From: Pseudomonas sp. AL03
GTDB lineage: Bacteria > Pseudomonadota > Gammaproteobacteria > Pseudomonadales > Pseudomonadaceae
Reading direction: 5' to 3'
Assembly: GCF_029960815.1 (NCBI RefSeq)
Contig: NZ_JASBRE010000007.1
Span: 124,001-188,000 of the forward strand
Length of the DNA: 64,000 nt
Below the pieces are notes generated by a model, which was not told where the DNA came from, did no database searches, and saw only the letters and a list, made by a program, of their open reading frames with translations. The position numbers were made by a program, and so were the translations under genes. Below are positions 56,905-64,000 of the stretch, piece by piece; within the stretch, counting starts at the first letter, position 1; each line of letters opens with the position of its first letter.

Positions 56905-57852
56905 ATGAACAGCGTGGCGATGACTCAAATCCCGGCCGGCGGCTCGCCGTTGCACAGGTTTTCCAACCTGCTGTATCGCCGGCCGAACCTGTACCTGTCG
57001 ATGCTGCTGGTACCGCCGCTGCTCTGGTTCGGCGCGATCTACCTCGGCTCACTGCTGGTTCTGCTGTGGCAAGGTTTCTACACCTTCGATGACTTCACCA
57101 TGGCGGTCACGCCCGACCTGACCCTGGCGAACTTCGCCGCGCTGTTCCAGCCCTCGAACTTCGACATCATCCTGCGCACCTTGAGCATGGCCGTCGTCGT
57201 GTCGATCGCCAGTGCCGTGATCGCGTTCCCGATTGCCTACTACATGGCGCGCTACACCACCGGCAAGACCAAGGCGTTTTTCTACATCGCGGTGATGATG
57301 CCGATGTGGGCCAGTTACATCGTCAAGGCGTATGCCTGGACCTTGCTGCTGGCCAAAGGCGGGGTTGCGCAATGGTTCGTTCAACACCTGGGGCTGGAGC
57401 CCGTGTTGCAGTTCGTGCTGGGCATTCCGGGGGTGGGCGGCAGCACGTTGTCGACCTCGCACCTGGGCCGTTTCATGGTGTTCGTCTACATCTGGCTGCC
57501 GTTCATGATCCTGCCGATCCAGGCCTCGCTGGAACGTCTGCCGCCGTCCTTGCTGCAAGCGTCTGCCGACCTTGGCGCCAAGCCGCGTCAGACCTTTATG
57601 CAAGTGATTCTGCCGCTGTCGATTCCAGGCATCGCGGCCGGTTCGATCTTCACCTTTTCGCTGACTCTGGGCGACTTCATCGTGCCGCAACTGGTGGGGC
57701 CACCGGGCTACTTCGTCGGCAGCATGGTGTACGCCCAGCAAGGCGCGATCGGCAACATGCCGATGGCCGCGGCTTTCACGCTGGTGCCGATCGTGCTGAT
57801 CGCCATTTACCTGTCCATCGTCAAACGACTGGGGGCCTTCGATGCGCTCTGA
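56905..57852 (+). CDS. ABC transporter permease (YdcU/PotB-like)
   Basis: A 315-residue inner-membrane permease with about six helices. The EAA loop that contacts the ATPase is in [20 protein letters not shown] followed by [18 protein letters not shown]. The N-terminal helix ([20 protein letters not shown]) is typical of the PotB branch. The start is one base after the ATPase stop, and the end overlaps the second permease by 11 bases, so the genes are translationally coupled. Confidence 0.9.
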   Translation: MNSVAMTQIPAGGSPLHRFSNLLYRRPNLYLSMLLVPPLLWFGAIYLGSLLVLLWQGFYTFDDFTMAVTPDLTLANFAALFQPSNFDIILRTLSMAVVVSIASAVIAFPIAYYMARYTTGKTKAFFYIAVMMPMWASYIVKAYAWTLLLAKGGVAQWFVQHLGLEPVLQFVLGIPGVGGSTLSTSHLGRFMVFVYIWLPFMILPIQASLERLPPSLLQASADLGAKPRQTFMQVILPLSIPGIAAGSIFTFSLTLGDFIVPQLVGPPGYFVGSMVYAQQGAIGNMPMAAAFTLVPIVLIAIYLSIVKRLGAFDAL

Positions 57853-58666
57853 CGCTTCGTCTCAAGATCAGGCTTCTCTGGGCCTGCGCATCGCAGCCTG
57901 GGGCGGGTTGGTGTTTCTGCACTTCCCGATCCTGATCATCTTCATGTACGCCTTCAACACTGAAGACGCAGCGTTCAGCTTCCCGCCCAGGGGCTTCACC
58001 CTGAAGTGGATCGGCGTGGCGTTCTCGCGTCCTGACGTACTGGAAGCGATCAAGCTGTCGCTGCAGATTGCGTCCGTCGCAACGTTGATTGCATTAGTCC
58101 TCGGCACCCTCGCGTCGGCGGCGTTGTACCGCCGGGATTTCTTCGGCAAGCAAGGCATCTCGCTGATGCTGATCCTGCCGATTGCCTTGCCCGGGATCAT
58201 CACCGGTATCGCCTTGCTGGCGACCTTCAAGACGCTGGGGATAGAGCCTGGGATGTTCACCATCATCGTCGGTCACGCGACCTTCTGTGTGGTGATCGTC
58301 TACAACAACGTCATCGCCCGGTTGCGTCGCACCTCTCACAGTTTGATCGAGGCTTCGATGGACCTTGGCGCCGATGGCTGGCAGACCTTCCGCTACATCG
58401 TCCTGCCGAACCTCGGCTCGGCGTTGTTGGCCGGCGGCATGTTGGCGTTTGCGCTGTCGTTCGACGAAATCATCGTCACCACTTTCACCGCCGGCCATGA
58501 ACGCACCCTGCCGCTGTGGCTGCTCAACCAGCTCAGCCGCCCACGGGACGTGCCGGTGACCAACGTCGTCGCGATGCTCGTGATGATGGTGACCATGCTG
58601 CCGATTCTCGGCGCCTATTACCTGACCCGGGGCGGCGAAAGCGTTGCGGGCAGTGGCGGGAAATAA
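57842..58666 (+). CDS. ABC transporter permease (YdcV/PotC-like)
   Basis: A 274-residue second permease of the heterodimeric channel. The EAA motif is in [20 protein letters not shown], followed by [20 protein letters not shown] and [18 protein letters not shown], which are characteristic of the PotC/YdcV subunit. Six hydrophobic helices are visible. It starts inside the first permease gene and is the last transporter gene before the second dehydrogenase. Confidence 0.9.
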   Translation: MRSDASSQDQASLGLRIAAWGGLVFLHFPILIIFMYAFNTEDAAFSFPPRGFTLKWIGVAFSRPDVLEAIKLSLQIASVATLIALVLGTLASAALYRRDFFGKQGISLMLILPIALPGIITGIALLATFKTLGIEPGMFTIIVGHATFCVVIVYNNVIARLRRTSHSLIEASMDLGADGWQTFRYIVLPNLGSALLAGGMLAFALSFDEIIVTTFTAGHERTLPLWLLNQLSRPRDVPVTNVVAMLVMMVTMLPILGAYYLTRGGESVAGSGGK

Positions 58667-58701
58667 CGAACAACTCATTTTCCAATGTGGGAACCGGATC
58701 C

Positions 58702-58808
58702 TGTAGGAGCGAGGCTTGCCCGCGAAAGCGGTGTGTCAGTCGACATCAATGTTGAATGTAATGGCCTCTTCGCGGGCAAGTCGGATCGCCGCACCGCTCG
58801 CTCCTACA
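58702..58808. repeat. REP doublet between permease and second dehydrogenase genes
   Basis: GTAGGAGCGAGGCTTGCCCG and an inverted divergent unit (TTCGCGGGCAAGTCGGATCG...GCTCGCTCCTAC) enclose about 45 bp. It separates the ABC operon from the dehydrogenase by a gap of 190 bp. Confidence 0.85.
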
Positions 58809-58856
58809 AGGGATCCGGTTCCGGCAAAAAAATAAAAGCTGCAATGAGGACAAGCC

Positions 58857-60281
58857 ATGCGAACCAAACTCTTGATCAATGGCCAACTGATCGACGGCGA
58901 AGGCCCCGCCCAACCCGTGTTCAACCCTGCACTGGGCAGCGTATTGGTGGAGATCAATGAAGCCAGCGAAGCTCAGGTCGATGCCGCCGTGCGGGCCGCC
59001 GACAGCGCCTTCGACAGCTGGTCGCAAACCACCCCGAAAGAACGCTCGCTGCTGCTGCTCAAACTCGCCGACGCCATCGAAGCCCACGGCGAAGAGCTGG
59101 CCAAACTGGAATCGGACAACTGCGGCAAGCCCTACAGCGCCGCGTTGAACGACGAGATCCCGGCGATTGCCGACGTGTTCCGTTTCTTCGCCGGCGCCAG
59201 TCGTTGCATGAGCGGTTCGGCGGGCGGTGAATACCTGCACGGCCACACCTCGATGATCCGCCGCGACCCGGTCGGCGTGATCGCCTCCATCGCGCCGTGG
59301 AACTACCCGCTGATGATGGTCGCCTGGAAAATCGCCCCAGCCCTCGCGGCGGGTAATACCGTGGTGCTCAAGCCATCGGAACAAACCCCGCTAACCGCCC
59401 TGCGTCTGGCGCAACTGGCGTCGGATATTTTCCCGGCCGGCGTGCTTAACCTGGTGTTCGGCCGTGGTCCTACGGTCGGCAGCCCACTGGTCACCCACCC
59501 GAAAGTGCGCATGGTCTCGTTGACCGGTTCGATCGCCACCGGTTCGAACATCATTTCCAGCACCGCTGACAGCGTCAAACGCATGCACATGGAACTGGGC
59601 GGCAAGGCCCCGGTGATCATCTTCGACGACGCCGACATCGATGCTGCCGTGGAAGGCATTCGCACCTTCGGTTTCTACAACGCCGGCCAGGACTGCACCG
59701 CCGCCTGCCGCATCTACGCGCAGGAAGGCATCTACGACACATTCGTCGAGAAGCTCGGCGCGGCGGTCAGCAGCATCAAGTACGGTGTGCAGGATGATCC
59801 GTCGACCGAGCTCGGTCCGTTGATCACCGCGCAACACCGCGACCGCGTGGCCGGGTTTGTCGAGCGTGCCGTGGCGCAACCGCACATCCGCTTGGTCACG
59901 GGCGGCAAGGCTGTTGAGGGCAATGGCTTCTTCTTCGAACCGACGGTGTTGGCCGACGCTCAGCAGGACGACGAGATTGTTCGTCGCGAAGTGTTCGGGC
60001 CGGTGGTGTCGGTGACCAAGTTCACCAATGAAGCGCAGGTGCTGGGCTGGGCCAACGATTCGGACTACGGCCTGGCGTCGTCGGTCTGGACCTCGGACGT
60101 GGGTCGCGCACATCGCTTGTCTGCACGCTTGCAGTACGGCTGCACCTGGGTAAATACGCACTTCATGCTGGTCAGCGAAATGCCGCATGGCGGTCAGAAA
60201 CTGTCCGGTTATGGCAAGGACATGTCCCTGTACGGGCTGGAGGACTACACCGTTGTTCGGCATGTGATGTTCAAGCACTAA
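58857..60281 (+). CDS. Gamma-aminobutyraldehyde dehydrogenase (PatD/YdcW-like)
   Basis: A 474-residue aldehyde dehydrogenase, the same length as E. coli YdcW/PatD. The catalytic Cys lies in [15 protein letters not shown] and the Glu in [34 protein letters not shown] frames the NAD site. It is similar along its full length to the gene at 52929. In E. coli ydcSTUV is followed directly by ydcW/patD, which makes GABA from 4-aminobutyraldehyde in putrescine degradation, so the context supports this role. No PatA-type aminotransferase is in the window. Confidence 0.85.
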   Translation: MRTKLLINGQLIDGEGPAQPVFNPALGSVLVEINEASEAQVDAAVRAADSAFDSWSQTTPKERSLLLLKLADAIEAHGEELAKLESDNCGKPYSAALNDEIPAIADVFRFFAGASRCMSGSAGGEYLHGHTSMIRRDPVGVIASIAPWNYPLMMVAWKIAPALAAGNTVVLKPSEQTPLTALRLAQLASDIFPAGVLNLVFGRGPTVGSPLVTHPKVRMVSLTGSIATGSNIISSTADSVKRMHMELGGKAPVIIFDDADIDAAVEGIRTFGFYNAGQDCTAACRIYAQEGIYDTFVEKLGAAVSSIKYGVQDDPSTELGPLITAQHRDRVAGFVERAVAQPHIRLVTGGKAVEGNGFFFEPTVLADAQQDDEIVRREVFGPVVSVTKFTNEAQVLGWANDSDYGLASSVWTSDVGRAHRLSARLQYGCTWVNTHFMLVSEMPHGGQKLSGYGKDMSLYGLEDYTVVRHVMFKH

Positions 60282-60380
60282 AAGCATCGTCGGATCGCCG
60301 CACCGCCGCGATGGCCTCACCGCAACACAAAACAATAACCACCGATCCGGGCAGCGCCGTCATGACCCGGTCGGTTCAAA

Positions 60381-60591
60381 GTGGTGATGGGCGTGGTAAT
60401 GATTTCCTTTATCTCCTGCGTCATCAGCCTGCAAGCTGCGGCGAGTCGTCTGCTCTATTCCTACGCTCGAGATGAAAGGCTAGAAACCGAGCGGCAAATT
60501 CACCCTCGGCGCCTGGGGCTGGGCAGTGAACATCGGTGCGCTGGTCTATTGGGTTGGGGCTGGTTTATATGTGGCTTGCCAAGCCGTATGA
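60381..60591 (+). pseudogene. Decayed APC-family amino-acid permease (two fragments)
   Basis: The first fragment (60381-60476) reads VVMISFISCVISLQAAASRL then LYSYARD, the usual sequence of an internal helix and loop of amino-acid permeases. The second (60493-60588) reads GKFTLGAWGWAVNIGALVY and ends ACQAV-stop, a later helix. They lie in different frames, with the DNA between deleted, so at least one deletion and a frameshift occurred. The position after the polyamine cluster suggests a former GABA/polyamine permease. Confidence 0.65.
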
Positions 60592-61020
60592 CCATGGGGC
60601 TGCGCCTGCAGGGAATGCTTGGAAGGTTAGTCGATAACGGTACTTGCCCTGCCCTGCCCGCAGCGATGCGGGCTGGGTTCGTGGTCATGTTCTCTCCTAC
60701 AGACGAGCCCTTCCTGAAAAGACACCGATTCCTACAGCATGCGGCGCCAACGTAGACTTGGCGCCGCGAGCGCCTGAACGATAGGCTTTACCTCGTCGCT
60801 GCCAAATCAGCGACCCGGGGTCGAAGCCGGAACACAATCAATATGGCGCAACCGCGCTCCTCTGAGTGGCGGCTCCCGATGCAGGCACAGCGGCCGTTCA
60901 CGATCGTGGGCACTTGCAGTTGAAGGTAGAGTGAAAAAATGAAAAAGGGGCAGACTTCACAGTCCGCCCCCTTTGGCTTGAATACACCTGTTCAATCTCC
61001 CGCAAGAGCAATCCGCAGCC
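60592..61020. other. Gene-free region with a terminator-like hairpin
   Basis: About 430 bp without a credible coding region. At 60941-60975 AAAAGGGGCAGACT-TCAC-AGTCCGCCCCCTTT is an imperfect stem, which may end transcripts from upstream. The remainder has no recognised repeat or promoter. Confidence 0.5.
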
Positions 61021-61224
61021 ATGAGCAAACCGCGCATCACCAGCCAAAGCGTCACTGAAGTGATTTCAAGTGATAGCGCCTTTTCAGAAAAGTATCTGCA
61101 ACAAACCATCGAGCTAAAAAATATCGCGGCTCGCCGCCAAGCAATCCACGAAGGCATCATCGACGCCGATGCTGGCAAACTGACCCGCCTGGCCACCGTA
61201 AAAGCCAAATGGCCTTCACGGTAA
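61021..61224 (+). CDS. Small protein resembling the C-terminal part of RHH-type antitoxins
   Basis: A 67-residue protein starting MSKPRITSQSVTEVISSD. The segment ARRQAIHEGIIDADAGKL and the end TVKAKW follow the pattern 'AIeeGiaDadaGr...v..w' of ParD/CopG-like antitoxins. The RHH strand itself is not clear, and no toxin gene follows on the same strand, so an orphan antitoxin or another small regulator are both possible. A weak ribosome binding site only. Confidence 0.45.
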   Translation: MSKPRITSQSVTEVISSDSAFSEKYLQQTIELKNIAARRQAIHEGIIDADAGKLTRLATVKAKWPSR

Positions 61225-61234
61225 CCATCCTCGG

Positions 61235-61420
61235 TCAAAACCGCGAAACACTCCTCATCGCATCCACCAAGTACCGCATCGCAATCTGGTCGCTTTCCGA
61301 CAGCTCCCGATAGCGCTCTAACAATTTCATTTCGTCCGAACTCAGCCGACGCCTTCGCCGCCCGGTAGCCAGGCAGGGAAAGATTCCTAACAGTTCGGTG
61401 ATGCCTTGTACTTTCGACAT
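61235..61420 (-). CDS. Small protein resembling the tail of HTH/XRE regulators
   Basis: A 61-residue protein convergent with the gene at 61021. It has an Arg cluster (GRRRRRLSSDEMKLLER) and a C-terminal helix YRELSESDQIAMRYLVDAMR, which resembles the 'LLerYrrLs..dr..v..lvdal' end of XRE-type regulators. No DNA-binding helix pair is present. It may be a truncated gene or a small independent protein. The start at 61420 is preferred to the upstream in-frame codon at 61465. Confidence 0.45.
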   Translation of the reverse strand: MSKVQGITELLGIFPCLATGRRRRRLSSDEMKLLERYRELSESDQIAMRYLVDAMRSVSRF

Positions 61421-61812
61421 GGACGATGTCCTTCTATACGTCAGAGAAAACTTCAAAAACCGCATCGCCCTTTCCTTTTCATTCGCCGCCGGCCTGAAGG
61501 GCAGAAACCGGTCATGAACACAGAATAGGAATTAAATCGGCGCTGAAAAGTGATTTTTAGAGTAATTAGTCAAAAAAAGCAGAAATGCCCTATAAATCAG
61601 AAAGTCCTGTCAGAAAACTAAACCGACATTTCTTGTTTCATTGCCACGAAGCCAAAGTGCTACCAATCATTTTTTCTCCGCAACCGAACGGTTTAAGCTA
61701 TTTGTTATCAGTGTAATGTCCGTTGCGTTTGGCCGAAGGCATGTCCGAACCTCCATTTTTGATCCAGCACGTGCCAGGAACGGCGCGGGATTGTTCACGA
61801 CAGGTTGTACTT
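61421..61812. promoter_or_regulatory. AT-rich intergenic region upstream of opgD
   Basis: About 390 bp, more AT-rich than the surroundings, with no credible gene. It should contain the opgD promoter. CCTATAAATC at about 61588 is a possible -10 element. No repeat seen. Confidence 0.45.
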
Positions 61813-63438
61813 ATGCACCGCAGGAATTTGCTCAAAGCATCCATGGCCATCGCTGCCTACACCGGATTGTCAGCCAGCGGCCTGCTGGCTGCGCGGGCCT
61901 GGGCCGGTAACAGCGCGGCGGATGGCGAAGCTCAGGCGTTCGACTTTGAAACGCTGAAGATCCAGGCCAAGCAGCTCGCCGGCAATCGATATCAGGACAC
62001 CAAGCAGGTGCTGCCGCCGACCTTGGCGACCATGACGCCGCAAAATTTCAACGCGATCCGCTACGACGGCAACCATTCGCTGTGGAATGACCTCAACGGT
62101 CAGCTGGATGTGCAGTTCTTCCACGTTGGCATGGGTTTCAAGCAACCGGTGCGCATGTACAGCGTCGATCCCAAGACTCGTCAGGCGCGAGAGGTGCATT
62201 TCCGTCCGTCCCTGTTCAACTATGAAAAAACCACGGTCGACACCAAGCAGCTCACGGGCGATCTGGGGTTCTCCGGGTTCAAGTTGTTCAAGGCCCCGGA
62301 GCTGGACCAGCACGACGTGTTGTCATTCCTCGGCGCCAGCTATTTCCGTGCGGTAGATGCCTCGGGCCAGTACGGTCTGTCGGCTCGCGGTCTGGCGATT
62401 GATACGTATGCCAAGAAGCGTGAAGAATTCCCGGACTTCACCAAGTTCTGGTTTGAGACCCCGGACAAGGACAGCACCCGCTTCGTGGTGTACGCCCTGC
62501 TGGACTCGCCAAGCGCTACCGGTGCCTACCGTTTCGACATTGACTGTCAGGCCAGCCAGGTCGTCATGGGCATCGATGCCCACATCAACGCGCGCACCGC
62601 CATCGAACAACTGGGCATCGCACCGATGACCAGCATGTTCAGCTGCGGCACCCATGAACGACGCATGTGCGACACGATTCACCCGCAGATCCACGACTCT
62701 GATCGCCTGGCCATGTGGCGCGGCAACGGTGAGTGGATCTGCCGCCCGCTGAACAACCCGGCCACCCTTCAATTCAATGCCTTCGCCGACACTGACCCGA
62801 AAGGTTTCGGCCTGGTGCAGACCGATCATGAGTTCGCCAGCTATCAGGACACCGTCGACTGGTACAGCAAGCGCCCGAGCCTGTGGGTAGAGCCTACGAC
62901 CGCGTGGGGTGAAGGCTCTATCGATCTGATGGAAATTCCTACGACCGGCGAAACCCTCGATAACATCGTCGCGTTCTGGACCCCGAAAAAACCGGTCGCG
63001 GCCGGTGATTCACTGAACTACGGCTACAAGCTCTACTGGAGCGCTCTGCCGCCAGTGGGTACGCCGTTGGCGCGGGTCAACGCCACTCGTTCGGGCATGG
63101 GCGGCTTCATCGAAGGCTGGGCCCCCGGCGAGCATTACCCGGAGGTTTGGGCTCGACGGTTTGCCGTGGACTTCACGGGCGGCGGCCTGGACCGCTTGCC
63201 GGAAGGTGCGGGGATCGAGCCGGTGGTCACCTGCTCGAATGGGCAGGTGAAGGACTTTAACGTGCTGGTGCTGGATGACATCAAGGGATACCGCATTACT
63301 TTTGACTGGTTCCCGACCAATGACAGCGTGGAGCCAGTGGAACTGCGGTTGTTCATTCGCACCCACGACCGGACGTTGAGTGAAACCTGGTTGTACCAGT
63401 ACTTCCCACCGGCACCGGATAAGCGCAAGTACACCTGA
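61813..63438 (+). CDS. opgD: Glucan biosynthesis protein D (OpgD/MdoD), Tat-exported
   Basis: A 541-residue periplasmic protein. The twin-arginine signal is [20 protein letters not shown], followed by a second hydrophobic part and an AWA-type cleavage site (about residue 30). The mature part starts with [15 protein letters not shown]. The MdoG/OpgG-type beta-sandwich shows [30 protein letters not shown] [31 protein letters not shown] and [14 protein letters not shown]. OpgD acts in osmoregulated periplasmic glucan backbone synthesis or modification. The start 61813 puts the RR motif at the N-terminus; the in-frame extension upstream is not coding-like. Confidence 0.9.
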   Translation: MHRRNLLKASMAIAAYTGLSASGLLAARAWAGNSAADGEAQAFDFETLKIQAKQLAGNRYQDTKQVLPPTLATMTPQNFNAIRYDGNHSLWNDLNGQLDVQFFHVGMGFKQPVRMYSVDPKTRQAREVHFRPSLFNYEKTTVDTKQLTGDLGFSGFKLFKAPELDQHDVLSFLGASYFRAVDASGQYGLSARGLAIDTYAKKREEFPDFTKFWFETPDKDSTRFVVYALLDSPSATGAYRFDIDCQASQVVMGIDAHINARTAIEQLGIAPMTSMFSCGTHERRMCDTIHPQIHDSDRLAMWRGNGEWICRPLNNPATLQFNAFADTDPKGFGLVQTDHEFASYQDTVDWYSKRPSLWVEPTTAWGEGSIDLMEIPTTGETLDNIVAFWTPKKPVAAGDSLNYGYKLYWSALPPVGTPLARVNATRSGMGGFIEGWAPGEHYPEVWARRFAVDFTGGGLDRLPEGAGIEPVVTCSNGQVKDFNVLVLDDIKGYRITFDWFPTNDSVEPVELRLFIRTHDRTLSETWLYQYFPPAPDKRKYT

Positions 63439-63452
63439 TAGCTGTAGAAACG

Positions 63453-63488
63453 CAAAAGCCCCGGTCAAATCGACCGGGGCTTTTTGGT
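63453..63488. terminator. Bidirectional terminator between opgD and the OYE-family gene
   Basis: AAAAGCCCCGGTC-AAAT-GACCGGGGCTTTTT is a strong hairpin with A and T tracts, 15 bases after the opgD stop and 14 before the convergent gene end. Confidence 0.92.
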
Positions 63489-63501
63489 TTTACAGCGTCA
63501 A

Positions 63502-64000
63502 TCAGTCGCGTAAATCCGACTCGTGAATCGGCTGGTCACGATGGGTTGCCCGCTGATACTGCGCCGGCCAGATGGCCTTGCGCCCACCGAGGTCATCATC
63601 GGCATGCAGCGGCCAGTACGGATCTCGTAACAACTCACGAGCCAGGAAGATGATGTCAGCCTGGCAGGTACGCAGAATGTGCTCGGCCTGCGCCGGTTCG
63701 GTAATCATCCCTACAGTGCCTGTAGCAATGCCTGACTCCTTGCGCACACGTTCGGCGAAGCGGGTCTGATAACCGGGACCTGTAGGAATCTCGGCGTTGG
63801 CCGCGGTACCACCCGACGAGACGTCAATCAGGTCCACACCCAACGCTTTGAGGCGTCGCGCCAGCTCCACGGTTTCATCCGGGTTCCAGCCGTCTTCCAC
63901 CCAATCGGTGGCCGACACCCGAACGAACAGCGGTAGTTCTTCAGGCCACACCGCACGCACCGCTTCGGTGACTTGTAGAACCAGCCGGATTCGATTCTCG
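63502..64000 (-). CDS. Old Yellow Enzyme family NADH:flavin oxidoreductase, C-terminal part (partial)
   Basis: A frame open to the window edge on the minus strand, so the N-terminal part lies outside. The visible C-terminal half of the TIM barrel has LFVRVSATDWVEDG (substrate/FMN region), DLIDVSSGGTAANAEIP, IATGTVGMITEPAQAEHIL (FMN phosphate-binding turn) and ADIIFLARELLRDPYWPLHA with the conserved R-DP-W. This pattern is that of YqjM-like ene-reductases (xenobiotic reductase). FMN-dependent reduction of enones or related substrates is expected. The end is 14 bases from the bidirectional terminator. Confidence 0.88.
   Translation of the reverse strand, partial: ENRIRLVLQVTEAVRAVWPEELPLFVRVSATDWVEDGWNPDETVELARRLKALGVDLIDVSSGGTAANAEIPTGPGYQTRFAERVRKESGIATGTVGMITEPAQAEHILRTCQADIIFLARELLRDPYWPLHADDDLGGRKAIWPAQYQRATHRDQPIHESDLRD

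Overview
The window is a chromosomal segment from a Pseudomonas of the fluorescens complex. The basis is gene content and order (dapC/dapD/csdA-csdE, ndvB-dapE, plsB, mexJK-mexL, adk, ppc, lptF, lysS-prfB and a complete wspABCDEFR operon, an order I know in part from P. aeruginosa), high-GC codon use, and the typical intergenic repeats of these genomes: REP (GTAGGAGCGAGG-type), GATCGTTCCCACGC-type and TGTAGCAGC-type palindromes. No rRNA, tRNA, CRISPR array, complete insertion sequence or prophage was seen.

Layout. 1-7.85 kb: lysine/diaminopimelate and sulfur-transfer genes (3' end of dapC, a Spx/ArsC-like reductase, dapD, csdA, csdE, tcdA), interrupted at 0.64-3.78 kb by an atypical cassette: an MFS transporter, a short protein that looks like the C-terminal part of an ATP-grasp ligase, and a divergent LysR regulator whose 3' end has fused with the reductase promoter region. 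8-13.6 kb: ndvB glucan synthase, dapE, rlmA, a conserved hypothetical gene and a cold-shock gene. 13.7-18.3 kb: a 265-bp TA-flanked MITE-like element, plsB, two YbaY-domain genes and a DUF4197 gene. 18.8-23.7 kb: mexK-mexJ and the divergent repressor gene mexL around a palindromic operator. 23.8-36.5 kb: housekeeping and envelope genes (rsmJ, a protein with a duplicated 42-residue motif, extensin-like, PEP mutase family, DUF72, tsaB, adk, ppc, DUF4398 lipoprotein, lptF, alpha/beta hydrolase). 36.6-42.0 kb: QEGLA-motif protein, lipoprotein, TetR regulator, lysS, and prfB with its programmed +1 frameshift.

42.3-50.8 kb: the Wsp surface-sensing chemosensory operon, transcribed A-B-C-D-E-F-R on the minus strand with overlapping stop/start codons. 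The receptor WspA, couplers WspB and WspD, methyltransferase WspC, hybrid kinase WspE and methylesterase WspF control the diguanylate cyclase WspR, which makes c-di-GMP. 51-60.3 kb: a TerB/DUF533 membrane protein, a frameshifted LysR gene, and a polyamine-type ABC transporter (substrate-binding protein, ATPase, two permeases; YdcSTUV-like) flanked by two paralogous betaine/gamma-aminobutyraldehyde-type dehydrogenases. 60.3-64 kb: a decayed amino-acid permease, two small unassigned genes, the Tat-exported glucan protein OpgD, and the 3' part of an Old Yellow Enzyme family gene cut by the window edge.

The points most worth a second look are the eroded ATP-grasp/MFS/LysR cassette, the 265-bp hairpin-rich TA-flanked element upstream of plsB, the duplicated-motif protein at 24.7 kb, the broken genes around the polyamine cluster, and the occurrence of two different periplasmic glucan genes. 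All functional calls come from reading motifs; no database search was made.
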